The translations under genes were made by a program, and so were the position numbers. Shown here in pieces: positions 1-9,944 of a DNA stretch of 64,000 nt. This DNA is from JAJXZP01 sp963787185 (GTDB lineage Bacteria; Spirochaetota; Spirochaetia; Treponematales; Rectinemataceae). The notes under the pieces are model-generated. The model was not told the origin of the DNA. It searched no databases and was given only the letters and a program-made list of their open reading frames with translations. The number at the start of each line of letters is the position of its first letter. Positions within the stretch are counted from its first letter, which is position 1. The stretch covers positions 124,001-188,000 of the forward strand of contig CAWBCC010000021.1 in assembly GCA_963787185.1 (NCBI GenBank), given 5' to 3'.

Positions 1-15
1 GCGGAACTTGTTCAT
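1..15 (-). CDS. 5' end of an unidentified gene leaving the window
   Basis: Only the first five codons (MNKFR) are inside the window. They are preceded on the minus strand by a strong ribosome binding site (AAGGAGG, 6 nt spacing) 27 nt after the E2 stop codon, so this is very likely the next gene of the 2-oxoacid dehydrogenase operon. A lipoamide dehydrogenase (E3) would be the expected partner, but five residues cannot show that. Confidence 0.5.
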
Positions 16-42
16 GACTGGCCTCCTTGTTCTTTCCTCAAT

Positions 43-1248
43 TCATCGGCTCTCGAGGAGGATCTCGGCCAGATCGCCGAGGTAGGCGCCCAGGTCGGCC
101 AGGAGCCGCGCGGCGTCGCCCCCGTCGGAGACTCGATGATCGAAGGTCAGCGCGAGGGGCAGTATCTTCCTGACCGCCAGGGCGCCGTCCACGACCCAGG
201 GGCGATCCGCGACCCTCCCGCAGCCGAGGATCGCGACGTCGGGATAGTTCGGGACGGGCGTCGCGAAGCTTCCGCCGATGGAGCCGTAGTCGCTGATCGA
301 AAAACTCGAGCCCCTGAGCTCCGAGGGGGCCAGCTCGCGGCGTCGGGCCCTGGCGGCGAGCTCGTACAACTCCTCGGCGATCTCGACGAGCGATTTTCGC
401 TCGACGTCGCGCAGCACGGGCACGAGGAGCCCCTCGGGGCCGTCGACCGCGATGCCGAGGTTCATGTAACGCTTCAGAACGAGAGTCTCGCCTTCCTCGT
501 CCACCTCCGCGTTGAGGACGCCGTGCCGCCGCAGGGCGAAGCACAGGGCCTTGACGATGAAGGGCACGAAGCTGAGATGGACGCCGCGTGCCGCGAGCTC
601 GGCCGCTTTCCGGACCCGAAGTCCCCAGAGCTCCGTCACGTCGACCTCGGACATCGCGGTGACGTATACCGCCGCGTCCCGGGCCGCGCGGAGCCTCGCG
701 GCGATGGCCTTCCGGGTCGCGCTGAAGGGCAGACGCTCCACTTCGCCGAAGCGGTCGCGTCCGCGGTCCCCGCCTTCCGCCGCGGGAGGAAGGTCCTCGC
801 GCCTTATGCTGCCCCGGGGTCCGCTGCCCTTCAGATCCTCGAGCCTGAGGCCGCGCTCTCTCGCGAGGGCCCGGACGCCGGGCGTGGCCAGGGGCCGGTC
901 GTCCTCCGCCTCGGGGAGTCGGCCGACCACGGAAGCGGGACTTTCGGCCGCGCTCTTCTCCGCGCTTTCCTGCGCTCCGGCCGCCGGCTCCGTCGAAGGC
1001 GTCGAAGCCGACTCCTCTTCCAGGCTCATGAGCACGTCCCCCACCCTGAGCGTCGCGCCCTCGCGACAGAGGAGCCGAAGAACGAGACCCGAGCGCGGGC
1101 TCGGCACTTCGATGACGGCCTTGTCCGTCTCCAGCTCGACGACATTCTGGTGTTCCTCGACGCGGTCGCCCTCCTTCACCAGCCAACTCCGCACCTCCGC
1201 TTCCGCGATACCCTCGCCGAGATCGGGGAGTCTGAACTCGTAGGTCAT
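43..1248 (-). CDS. 2-oxoacid dehydrogenase E2 (dihydrolipoamide acyltransferase)
   Basis: Core acyltransferase of a 2-oxoacid dehydrogenase complex: it carries the acyl group on lipoyl-lysine and passes it to CoA. The 401-aa protein has one N-terminal lipoyl domain (about 1-76, lipoyl Lys43 in ETDKAVIEV), a linker rich in Ala, Glu and Ser, a peripheral subunit-binding domain (about 121-153, ATPGVRALARERG), and the catalytic domain ending with the DHRVSDG motif (His371 and Asp375 are the expected catalytic pair). The start lies 2 nt after the E1 beta stop, so the two are translationally coupled. One lipoyl domain and the E1 alpha/E1 beta architecture fit either pyruvate or branched-chain 2-oxoacid dehydrogenase. 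The adjacent TCA genes make pyruvate attractive, but substrate cannot be read from the sequence. Confidence 0.93.
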   Translation of the reverse strand: MTYEFRLPDLGEGIAEAEVRSWLVKEGDRVEEHQNVVELETDKAVIEVPSPRSGLVLRLLCREGATLRVGDVLMSLEEESASTPSTEPAAGAQESAEKSAAESPASVVGRLPEAEDDRPLATPGVRALARERGLRLEDLKGSGPRGSIRREDLPPAAEGGDRGRDRFGEVERLPFSATRKAIAARLRAARDAAVYVTAMSEVDVTELWGLRVRKAAELAARGVHLSFVPFIVKALCFALRRHGVLNAEVDEEGETLVLKRYMNLGIAVDGPEGLLVPVLRDVERKSLVEIAEELYELAARARRRELAPSELRGSSFSISDYGSIGGSFATPVPNYPDVAILGCGRVADRPWVVDGALAVRKILPLALTFDHRVSDGGDAARLLADLGAYLGDLAEILLESR

Positions 1249-1250
1249 CT

Positions 1251-2213
1251 TCAGTACCTCAGGCTTTCGTCGACCGCGTGCCTGATGCGCTCCGCGTCGG
1301 GCAGGAACTCTTCGACGAGCTTGGCGAAGGGGACGGGCACGTCGTATCCGGCGACGCGGAGTATGGGGGCGCGCAGGTAGAGCATGGCTTCCTCCGCCAC
1401 GGTCGCGGCCAACTCGGCTCCGAATCCTCCGGTCTTCGGGGCTTCCTCCACGATGACCACCCGCCCCGTCTTCTTCGCCGAGGCCAGAACCGCCGCCTCG
1501 TCGAAGGGAGAGAGGGTCTGCAGGTCGATGACGTCGGCGTCGTAGCCCTCGAGGGCCCGCAGGCTGCGCTCGAGCATGCTTCCCCAGGCGATGACGGTCA
1601 CGCTACCGCCCTCTCGGGCGATGCGCGCCTCGCCGATCGGCACGCTGTAATCGCCGTCGGGGACCTCTTCCTTCACGAGCCGATACAGCCGCGTCGGTTC
1701 GAGGAAGATGACCGGATCGGGATCGCGCAGAGCGCTGACGAGGAGGCCCTTCGCGTTCAGGGGGCCGGAGGGCACGACGACCTTGAGTCCGGGAGTATGG
1801 CAGAAGTAGGCCTCCGCGCTCTCCTCGTGCAGCTCCGGCGCCCCGATGCCGGCTCCGTAGGGACTGCGGATCACGAGAGGGCAGGAGAACCTGCCGCGGG
1901 AGCGGTTTCGCAGCCGGGCGGCGTGGGAGACTATCTGGTCGAAGGCCGAGTATATGAAGCCCATGAACTGGATTTCGGCGACGGGGCGGAGGCCGTAGAG
2001 GGCCATCCCTATCGCCGCGCCCACTATGCCCGATTCGGCGAGGGGCATGTCTATCACGCGTTCGGGACCGAAGGCCTCATGGAGGCCGTCCGTCACGCGG
2101 AACACGCCCCCGTCGAGCCCGATATCCTCCCCCAGGAGCACCACCCTGTCGTCTTTCGCCATCTCCTCCCGAAGCGTGAGATTGATCGCCTGGACGATGT
2201 TACGGACGGCCAT
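1251..2213 (-). CDS. 2-oxoacid dehydrogenase E1 component, beta subunit
   Basis: Beta chain of the thiamine-diphosphate-dependent E1 heterotetramer that decarboxylates the 2-oxoacid and acylates the E2 lipoyl group. The 320-aa sequence has the family landmarks: VLLGEDIG near the N-terminus, ESGIVGAAIGMALYGLRPVAEIQFM (glutamate contacting the cofactor), RSPYGAGIGAPELHEES, and the C-terminal transketolase-like domain with VIVEEAPKTGGFG. Full length for the family (about 325 aa). It overlaps the end of the E1 alpha gene by 14 bp and is followed after 2 bp by E2, an E1 alpha-E1 beta-E2 order typical of PDH and BCKDH operons. Confidence 0.94.
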   Translation of the reverse strand: MAVRNIVQAINLTLREEMAKDDRVVLLGEDIGLDGGVFRVTDGLHEAFGPERVIDMPLAESGIVGAAIGMALYGLRPVAEIQFMGFIYSAFDQIVSHAARLRNRSRGRFSCPLVIRSPYGAGIGAPELHEESAEAYFCHTPGLKVVVPSGPLNAKGLLVSALRDPDPVIFLEPTRLYRLVKEEVPDGDYSVPIGEARIAREGGSVTVIAWGSMLERSLRALEGYDADVIDLQTLSPFDEAAVLASAKKTGRVVIVEEAPKTGGFGAELAATVAEEAMLYLRAPILRVAGYDVPVPFAKLVEEFLPDAERIRHAVDESLRY

Positions 2214-3270
2214 CTGGGCGGGACCTCAATTGACTTTCCTGGCGCGGCGTGAGAGCGGCGAAGGTGCTCGTGAACATCTCGGCCGCTTCGGGCGGCGGCG
2301 CCGCCTCGGCCATGCGCACGGCTTCGTCTATCCGGGCCTCGCAGCGCCGCTCGATCTCGCTTAGGAGAGCCTGGGTCAGGATGCCGCGCCGCTCCAGGAA
2401 GAGCCCGAGGCGTTCGATCGGGTCCCGCTTCTTCCACGCTTCGACCTCGGCCGCGTCGCGATACCTGCCGGCGTCGTCGGAGGTCGTATGGTGGCCCATC
2501 CGGTACGAGTGGCATTCCACGAGCGAGGGTCCGCCGCCTTTTCGCGCCCTGTCCAGGGCCCGGGATACGGCCGCGTAGACCGCGAGCACGTCGTTGCCGT
2601 CGACCTGGAGGCCCTCGAAGCCGTAGGCCACGGCTTTCTGAGCGATGGTGGCCGCGGCGCTCTGCCTGTCCCGCGACATCGAGATCGCCCACTGGTTGTT
2701 CTGGCAGATGAAGACCACGGGGAGCTTGAACGCGCCGGCGATGTTCAGTCCCTCGTGGAAGTCGCCCTTGGATGTGGCGCCCTCCCCGAAGTAGACGGCC
2801 GCCGCGATGGGGTCCTTCCGGTATCGAATGGCCATGGCGGCGCCCACGGCCTGGGGGATCTGCGTGGACACCGACACGCAGGCGGGGAGGATGTTGAGGC
2901 CCGCCGGACCGGCCAGTCCCCGCTCGTCCCCCGCCCAGTAGCGGTACAGAAGATCGAGGGGGTAGCCGAGCGTCGCATAGACTCCGGTTTCCCTGAAGGA
3001 GGGGAAGACCCAGTCGTTCCCGGCGAGGGCGAAGGCGCTGCCCACCTGGGCCGCCTCCTGGCCGAGGATGGGAGGGTAGGTGCCGAGCCTTCCTTCCCTC
3101 TGCAGGCTGACGGCCCGTCGGTCGAAACTGCGGGAGAGGACCATGAGCTCGTAGAGGCGGAGCATCTCGTCGCCGCCGAGGTCGGGCATCGCGGCCTCGT
3201 CCGCCTGCCCGCATGCGTCCAGGATTTCAAGTCGCTTGAGTTCGAAGGATGCGATGACCAGTTCTGACAT
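2200..3270 (-). CDS. 2-oxoacid dehydrogenase E1 component, alpha subunit
   Basis: Alpha chain of E1, holding the thiamine diphosphate and Mg site. Visible motifs are FGEGATSKGDFHEGLN followed by CQNNQWAIS (the GDG...NN cofactor motif, here GEG) and HSYRMGHHTTSDD, the phosphorylation-loop region of the family. I start it at Met 3270 (MSELVIAS, 356 aa). An upstream in-frame start at 3327 would add 19 residues (MVLKKPH...) unlike the family. The 3270 start has no Shine-Dalgarno sequence, but a promoter ends 7 nt before it, so the transcript may be leaderless. It is first gene of the operon alpha-beta-E2. Substrate (pyruvate or branched-chain 2-oxoacids) is undecided. Confidence 0.9.
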   Translation of the reverse strand: MSELVIASFELKRLEILDACGQADEAAMPDLGGDEMLRLYELMVLSRSFDRRAVSLQREGRLGTYPPILGQEAAQVGSAFALAGNDWVFPSFRETGVYATLGYPLDLLYRYWAGDERGLAGPAGLNILPACVSVSTQIPQAVGAAMAIRYRKDPIAAAVYFGEGATSKGDFHEGLNIAGAFKLPVVFICQNNQWAISMSRDRQSAAATIAQKAVAYGFEGLQVDGNDVLAVYAAVSRALDRARKGGGPSLVECHSYRMGHHTTSDDAGRYRDAAEVEAWKKRDPIERLGLFLERRGILTQALLSEIERRCEARIDEAVRMAEAAPPPEAAEMFTSTFAALTPRQESQLRSRPDGRP

Positions 3271-3277
3271 GAGTAAA

Positions 3278-3305
3278 ATAATAATATTAAAGCAGGCTCT
3301 TTCAA
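3278..3305 (-). promoter_or_regulatory. Predicted sigma70 promoter of the E1 alpha-E1 beta-E2 operon
   Basis: On the minus strand: -35 TTGAAA (3305-3300), 16-nt spacer, -10 TATTAT (3283-3278), then only seven nucleotides (TTTACTC) before the ATG at 3270. Transcription would begin at or next to the start codon, giving a leaderless mRNA; no Shine-Dalgarno sequence is seen. Seen: the motifs and spacing. Inferred: use as a promoter. Confidence 0.55.
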
Positions 3306-3445
3306 AATGCGGCTTTTTCAGAACCAATGGGGACTCGGGCGGCGTAACGTAAACGTAAGAGACTCTCGAGGGCCGAAAACGCTATCCTCGGTCTCTGCAC
3401 GGCGCACGAGGCGCCGTCTTCAGATACGGACCGGAGGCGGGAAGG

Positions 3446-4957
3446 GTGAATCGACAGTACGAACCATCGAAGGGCGGCGGCACCCCGCGGACGCTCCGTG
3501 GACATGCGATCGACTACAAGTGGATCGCTCTGAGCGTGACGACCATCGGGGCCCTGATGTCGGCTATCGACGGCACGATCGTCATCCTCGCGCTTCCCCA
3601 GATGATGGACAGGCTCCACGCGAGCCTGCTCGAAATGATCTGGGTCATCATGGGCTACATCCTGATCAGCACCGTCCTCCTCCTGACATTCGGCCGCGTC
3701 GCGGACATGTTCGGCCGCGTCAAGCTCTACAACCTCGGTTTCGTCATCTTCACGGTCGGCTCGGCCCTCTGCGGCATTTCGCAGAGCGCGGCCGAACTCA
3801 TCGTCTTCCGCCTGGTGCAGGGCTCGGGCGCGGCGCTCATGATGGTCAACAGTACGGCGATCATCACCGAGGTGTTCCCGCCCCACGAACGCGGACGCGC
3901 CCTGGGCATCAACGGCATCACCTGGGCCCTGGGCGGAATAGCGGGCCCCCTGCTCGGCGGACTAATCCTTTCGGTCGCGGACTGGCGCTGGATCTTCTAC
4001 ATCAACGTGCCCATAGGACTGCTCGGAAGTCTGTGGGGATACATCGCCCTCAGGGAAGTGTCCCAGCGGAACCGCGCGGAGCGCTTCGACGCCTTCGGCG
4101 CGGCGACCTTCAGCCTGGGTCTGGTCGCTCTGCTGTTCGCGCTCACGCTCGGCATACAATTCGGCTGGACCTCCTGGCCCATCGTCTCGCTCTTCGCGCT
4201 GTTCGCCGTCATGTTCGCGGCCTTCTTCGCCCGGGAAAGGCGGGCCGCCTCCCCCGTCCTCGATCTGTCCCTGTTCGGCAACCGCATCTACGGGTACTCG
4301 GTCCTGGCCGCGATGCTTCAATCGCTCGCGATGTTCGCGGTCAACTTTCTCGTGACCTTCTACCTCCAGGTCGTGCGCGGATACTCCCCCCTGACCGCCG
4401 CCCTTCTCCTGATACCCCTGTCGGCGGTCTCGGCGGTCGTCGGGCCTCTGAGCGGGCACCTCGCCGACCGCATCGGAGCTCGGCTGCCCGCGACGGCCGG
4501 CCTCGTGATCCAGGGAGCCGCCCTTCTGTGGTTCATCGCCGAGCTGTCTCCCGCGACCCCGTATTGGGCGATCGCCGTGGGGCTCGTGCTCGTGGGAATC
4601 GGAGGGGGACTGTTCTGGTCGCCCAACACGAGCGCGGCGATGAACGGCGCTCCGCGCAACCGTCTGGGCATCGCCTCGGCGGCGCTCGCCACGCTCAGGC
4701 AGACCGGGATGGTGACGAGCTTCGCCCTGTCGCTGGCCGTCGCCGCGGGGAGCCTGCCGCGCGGAGTGATGATGCAACTCTTCGTCGGCACGAACGTCGC
4801 GCTGGGCTCGGGGCCGCAGGCGGCTTTCGTCCTCGGCATGCGGCACGCCTTCGCGGTATCGGTCCTGCTCTGCGCCGTCGCCGCGGCCGTCTCCCTCGTC
4901 AGGGGAGCCGAGGTCCGGAGTCCGAGATCGGTATCCAAGGCTGAAACTGTCCGATAA
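3446..4957 (+). CDS. MFS multidrug exporter, DHA2 (EmrB/QacA) family
   Basis: Inner-membrane proton-driven exporter of the 14-helix DHA2 group. The 503-aa protein starts with GTG at 3446 behind GGAGGCGGGAAGG. TM1 begins near residue 30 with the family motif (IDGTIVILALPQM, D1-like); motif A (FGRVADMFGRVKLYN) follows TM2; the antiporter motif C region reads GITWALGGIAGPLLGG, then DWRWIFYINVPIG, both hallmarks of EmrB/QacA proteins. No cognate EmrA-type adaptor or TetR/MarR regulator is next to it, so substrate is unknown. It is divergent from the E1 alpha operon and convergent with citrate synthase. Its TAA stop lies inside a copy of the gene-end repeat described below. Confidence 0.92.
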   Translation: MNRQYEPSKGGGTPRTLRGHAIDYKWIALSVTTIGALMSAIDGTIVILALPQMMDRLHASLLEMIWVIMGYILISTVLLLTFGRVADMFGRVKLYNLGFVIFTVGSALCGISQSAAELIVFRLVQGSGAALMMVNSTAIITEVFPPHERGRALGINGITWALGGIAGPLLGGLILSVADWRWIFYINVPIGLLGSLWGYIALREVSQRNRAERFDAFGAATFSLGLVALLFALTLGIQFGWTSWPIVSLFALFAVMFAAFFARERRAASPVLDLSLFGNRIYGYSVLAAMLQSLAMFAVNFLVTFYLQVVRGYSPLTAALLLIPLSAVSAVVGPLSGHLADRIGARLPATAGLVIQGAALLWFIAELSPATPYWAIAVGLVLVGIGGGLFWSPNTSAAMNGAPRNRLGIASAALATLRQTGMVTSFALSLAVAAGSLPRGVMMQLFVGTNVALGSGPQAAFVLGMRHAFAVSVLLCAVAAAVSLVRGAEVRSPRSVSKAETVR

Positions 4958-5000
4958 GGGTCATCCTATTTATTGTTTCCGTTCGAAGCATCCAACCCTT
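4948..5000 (+). repeat. Gene-end repeat, copy A (decayed, no hairpin)
   Basis: The segment matches the start of the 69-nt core of the repeat family (TGTCCGATAAGG, then GTCATCC, then ...TTCGAAG..TCCAA). In this copy the MFS stop codon TAA is part of GATAAGG. Similarity to copy D runs for roughly 45-50 nt and then fades; the CGGGTCCTG end and the hairpin are absent. A still weaker possible relic (CCGTCCATGAGGG) starts near 5045. Orientation is the same as in other copies: reading away from the gene. Confidence 0.5.
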
Positions 5001-5104
5001 CCCGAACCTCGTGTGATCTTCGAGGCTTGTGTGGCGGAAGCCGCCGTCCATGAGGGACTTGTCTTCGGGATCTATCCCCCATCGCACTATCGACCGGCGG
5101 AGGA

Positions 5105-5237
5105 GGGCGGCGGGTGGCGGATGAGAGCATAGGGCCGAGCGCTAGTGAGGTCCTGTGTTCTCATCCGCCAGGACCCGCACTGGTACGCCATTCGGTAAGC
5201 TCGAAGTGGGATACACCCCATCTGCCTTATCGGACGG
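5105..5237 (-). repeat. Gene-end repeat, copy B (core plus hairpin)
   Basis: Reading from the citrate synthase gene (minus strand), the core starts 6 nt after its TAG stop with CCGTCCGATAAGG and ends with CGGGTCCTG, exactly 69 nt (5237-5169). A hairpin follows: GGCGGATGAGA (5169-5159, minus) pairs with TCTCATCCGCC (5126-5116), loop about 32 nt, then ACCCGCCGCCC. The outer CGGGT/ACCCG boxes can also pair. The core is closely similar to copy C (shared GGGGTGTATCCC and CGAATGGCGTAC), and both loops share GGACCTC and GCTCGGCCCT, while the stems differ in sequence. Confidence 0.75.
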
Positions 5238-5243
5238 CACCTT

Positions 5244-6553
<1,310 letters not shown>

Positions 6554-6557
<4 letters not shown>

Positions 6558-7816
6558 GCCTCGCCCCCTTCGAGCTCGCGTTCGAGCCGCCCTGCCGCGG
6601 CGTCGATGAAGCCTTCGGTCGTCCGGTATCCTTTAGGCGCGGGTTCGACGAGGCCCACGAGGTCCCTGGTGACGATGCCCTCCTCGACCAGGCCGAGCGT
6701 GGCGCGCTCCAGCCTGTCCGCGAAGCCGGCCACGGAGGGCGTACCGTCGAGCTCGCCGCGCTTGCGGATCGCGCCCGTCCAGGCGAAGATGGAGGCGATC
6801 GGATTGGTGCTCGTCGGACGCCCCTCGCGATGCTCGTAGTAGTGGCGACGCACGGTGCCGTGCGCGGCCTCGAACTCGTACTGGCCGTGGGGCGACACGA
6901 GCACGGAGCTCATCATGCCCAGGCTGCCGAATCCCGCGGCCACCATGTCGGAGAAGACGTCGCCGTCGTAGTTCGTGCAGGCCCACAGAATGCCGCCGGG
7001 GTGCTTCATGACGCGGGCCACCGCGTCGTCGATGAGGAGGTAGCGGTAGGCGACGCCGGCGGCCTCGAGCTCGGCGCTCCGGGCCTCGACCTCGGCCGCG
7101 AAGAGGTCCCTGAACCGCCCGTGATAACGCTTGCTGATCGTGTCTTTCGCGGCGAACCAGAGCTCGATTTTCTCGGACAGGGCGTAATCGACGCAGGCCG
7201 CAGCGAAGGACGAGATCGAGGCGTCGGTGTTGTGCATGCCCATGACGACGCCGGGGCCGGAGAACTCGTGGAGCGGCAGGCGGATCTCCTCCTGCCCGGC
7301 CGCCGCGGATGCCGCCGCGGCCGTCGCGCCCGCGCCGGCTCCGCGGGGCGTGAATACGAGCTCGGCTTTTCCGGGGCCGGGGACGACGAAGTCCACCGCC
7401 GAATAGAGGTCGCCGTAGGCGTGGCGCCCCACGACGATCGGCAAACTCCAGCTGCGCACCGCGGGCCGGATGTTCTTCGCGAGGATGGGTTTGCGGAAGA
7501 CGGTGCCGTCGAGGATGCCCCGGATGGTCCCGTTGGGCGAGGGCCAGGCGCGCTTGAGCTTGTATTCCGCGATCCTGCCGGCGTCGGGCGTGATCGTGGC
7601 GCACTTGACCCCGACTCCGACGCGGCGTATCGCCTGGGCCGCCTCGCGCGTGACCGCGTCGTCCGAGCGATCCCGGTTCGGCAGGCCCAGGTCGTAATAC
7701 TCGAGAGCGATCTCGAGGTGGGGCAGAATCAGCCTTTCCTTGATGAGCTGCCAGATGATCCGCGTCATCTCGTCGCCGTCGAGCTCGACGATGGGGTTCT
7801 TCACTTCGATCTTCAT
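6554..7816 (-). CDS. icd: NADP-dependent isocitrate dehydrogenase (eukaryote-like homodimeric type)
   Basis: Oxidative decarboxylation of isocitrate to 2-oxoglutarate with NADP. The 420-aa protein matches the eukaryote-like subfamily found in many bacteria: KNPIVELDGDEMTRIIWQ at the start, PNGTIRGILDGTVFRKP (substrate-binding), GRHAYGDLYSA, YDGDVFSDMVAAGFGSLGMM (metal-binding aspartates) and EAAHGTVRRHYYEHREG (cofactor site). I choose ATG 7816 because GAGGA lies 6 nt upstream; an ATG at 7837 overlapping the aconitase stop would add seven residues. An Ala-rich insert (GAGATAAAASAAAG) near residue 165 is unusual and may be a surface loop. Middle gene of acn-icd-gltA; stop overlaps the gltA start. 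Confidence 0.95.
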
Positions 7817-7833
7817 GTTTCGTCCTCGGGCAT

Positions 7834-9825
7834 TCATCGGTTCGGCCCCGAACCGCGGGCGTAGGGCAGGGCCCCTCCGGCGAGCAGAATCTCGCGCTGC
7901 CTGGGCAGCAGGTCGCATGCGGTTTCGAAGCTCCTCCCGCCCTTGGATCGGTCCGGAGCCGCGGCCCCGCCCTGGGGCGCCGGCCACAGGGTGACGCGGA
8001 TATGTCCGCCTGCGCGGATCTGGGAACGGCAGTCGAGTATCTCGATCCGGTCGCCCCGGGCGAGCGAGTCGTAGTCCTCGTCGCGGATGAAGCTCAGGGG
8101 AAGAACGCCGAAATTGGCCAGATTGGCCGCGTGGATGCGCTCGAAGGACTTGGCGAGCACGAGTCTGACGCCCAGATAGCTCGGGCAGATCGCGGCATGC
8201 TCGCGCGAGGAGCCCTGGCCGTAGGACTGGCCGGCGGCCACGACGACGTGGCTGCCGGCGTCGCGCATCGCGGCGGCGCGGGCGGAAAAGCCGCGGTCCA
8301 CATTCTCGAACACGAACTCTGCGTAGGCGCGGATGTTGCTGCGGTATTTCATGCGCGCGCCGGCGGGCATGATGTGATCGGTCGTGATCTTGTCGCCCAG
8401 CTTGATGGCGACGACCCCCTCTATCTTTTCGGGGAAGGGGGCGTTCACGAGGGGCTCGCCGATGTTGGGCCCGCGGACGATCTCGACCGAGGCCGGATCG
8501 GGCGTATCCTCCGGCCTCACTATCATGCCGTCGTCCTGCTCGAGTCGCTCCGGCACGGAAATCCGGGGATACTCCAGGCCCGAATCGCGCGGATCGACTA
8601 TGCGCCCGGAAATCGCGGCGATGGCGGCCGACTCCGGGCTTATGAGGAAGACCCGGGCGTCCGCGGTGCCCGAGCGCCCCTCGAAATTGCGGTTCGAGGT
8701 GCGGAGCGAGACCGAGCCGCTCGCGGGCGACTGCCCGTTGCCTATGCAGAAGCCGCAGGAGGGCTCCACGAGGCGCGCGCCCGCGGCGATGAGCATTTCG
8801 AGGTAGCCGTCGCGCGCGATGTTGCGGAGCACCTGCCGGGAGCCGGGCGTGATCGAGAGGCTCACGTCGGGGTGGACCGTCCTGCCCTCCAGGAGCTTGG
8901 CGACGATAGCGAGATCGCGGTAGGAAGAATTGGTGCAGGAACCCACGCAGACCTGGTCGACGGGGGTGCCCGCCGCCTCCCTGAGGGGGCGGACATTGCC
9001 GGGCGAGTGCGGCAGGGCCACCAGAGGCTCGATCGAGGAGAGATCCAGTTCGAACTCTTCTTCGTAGACTGCGTCCTCGTCCGGCCCCAGCTCGACCCAC
9101 TGGGCCTCGCGCCCCTGGCTGCGCAGAAAGGAGCGCGTCGCCCCGTCGCTCGGAAAGATCGTCGTCGTCACGCCGCATTCCGCTCCCATGTTGGCGATCG
9201 TTCCGCGCTCCGGGGCGGAAAGGCCCCTCACGCCTTCGCCGACATACTCGAAGACTCGTCCCACGTTGCCCTTGGTGCCGAAACGGGCGAGAACGGCGAG
9301 GGCGATGTCCTTCGCGGAAACCCAGATCCCGAGCCGGCCGCTCAGGCGTATGGCGGTCACCGAGGGACAGCTCATGTAAAAGGGCGCGCCGCCCATGGCC
9401 AGGGCCACGTCGAGGCCGCCCGCGCCGATCGCGATCATGCCGAGGCCCCCGCAGGTCGGCGTATGGCTGTCGGAGCCGAGGAGGGTCCTGCCGGGGCGGC
9501 CGAAGCGCTCGAGATGCACCTGATGGCATATGCCGTTGCCCGCGCGGGAGAGGTGGATGCCGAATTTGCGGGCCACGCTCGCGAGGTAGCGGTGGTCGTC
9601 GGCGTTCTCGAAGCCGATCTGCAGCGTATTGTGGTCGATATAGCTCACCGACAGCTCGGTCCGCACCCTGGGCACGCCGAGAGCCTCGAACTGAAGGTAG
9701 GCCATGGTCCCGGTGGCGTCCTGGGTCAGGGTCTGATCTATTCGTATGCCGATCTCTTCGCCCGGCTTCCAGGTCCCTCCGACGAGGCGGGGTTCGAGGA
9801 TTTTTCGCGTAAGGCTTATGCCCAT
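7834..9825 (-). CDS. acn: Aconitate hydratase (short, Aquifex-type)
   Basis: Isomerises citrate and isocitrate using a [4Fe-4S] cluster. At 663 aa it is much shorter than E. coli AcnA (about 890 aa) and fits the compact putative aconitase family related to mitochondrial aconitase and isopropylmalate isomerase. Cluster ligands are visible as GSCTNSSYRD (Cys) and SCGFCIGNGQSP (two Cys). Active-site stretches include LLGSDSHTPTCGGLGM, QDATGTMAYLQFEALG and the C-terminal swivel domain with SYGQGSSREHAA. First gene of the operon with icd and gltA, divergent from an aldehyde dehydrogenase. Because homoaconitase and isopropylmalate isomerase are relatives, the TCA neighbours are the best argument for aconitase. 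Confidence 0.9.
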   Translation of the reverse strand: MGISLTRKILEPRLVGGTWKPGEEIGIRIDQTLTQDATGTMAYLQFEALGVPRVRTELSVSYIDHNTLQIGFENADDHRYLASVARKFGIHLSRAGNGICHQVHLERFGRPGRTLLGSDSHTPTCGGLGMIAIGAGGLDVALAMGGAPFYMSCPSVTAIRLSGRLGIWVSAKDIALAVLARFGTKGNVGRVFEYVGEGVRGLSAPERGTIANMGAECGVTTTIFPSDGATRSFLRSQGREAQWVELGPDEDAVYEEEFELDLSSIEPLVALPHSPGNVRPLREAAGTPVDQVCVGSCTNSSYRDLAIVAKLLEGRTVHPDVSLSITPGSRQVLRNIARDGYLEMLIAAGARLVEPSCGFCIGNGQSPASGSVSLRTSNRNFEGRSGTADARVFLISPESAAIAAISGRIVDPRDSGLEYPRISVPERLEQDDGMIVRPEDTPDPASVEIVRGPNIGEPLVNAPFPEKIEGVVAIKLGDKITTDHIMPAGARMKYRSNIRAYAEFVFENVDRGFSARAAAMRDAGSHVVVAAGQSYGQGSSREHAAICPSYLGVRLVLAKSFERIHAANLANFGVLPLSFIRDEDYDSLARGDRIEILDCRSQIRAGGHIRVTLWPAPQGGAAAPDRSKGGRSFETACDLLPRQREILLAGGALPYARGSGPNR

Positions 9826-9931
9826 GGTCGCATCGACTCCTTCGCCGCTCCGCAGGGCCCGCCGCCGCGGGTCGTGAATGCGGCAAAGGGACTAACTACA
9901 CGATTTGCGGTGTTTCTTCAAGTAGGAAGAG

Positions 9932-9937
9932 TATATT
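9932..9937 (+). promoter_or_regulatory. Possible -10 element of the aldehyde dehydrogenase gene
   Basis: TATATT is followed by seven nucleotides (TGATCCC) and the ATG at 9945, the same spacing seen for two other candidate leaderless genes here. No convincing -35 hexamer is seen. A GGAAGAG about 14 nt before the ATG could instead be a poorly spaced ribosome binding site. Confidence 0.3.
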
Positions 9938-9944
9938 TGATCCC

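Noticed and set aside
43..1248. 2-oxoglutarate dehydrogenase E2 (SucB)
   Set aside because: SucB pairs with a single-chain E1 (SucA); here E1 is split in alpha and beta chains as in PDH or BCKDH complexes.
5105..5237. Ordinary intrinsic terminator
   Set aside because: The hairpin is about 75 nt beyond the stop codon and no U-tract follows; a 69-nt conserved core precedes it, so the simple terminator model does not cover it.
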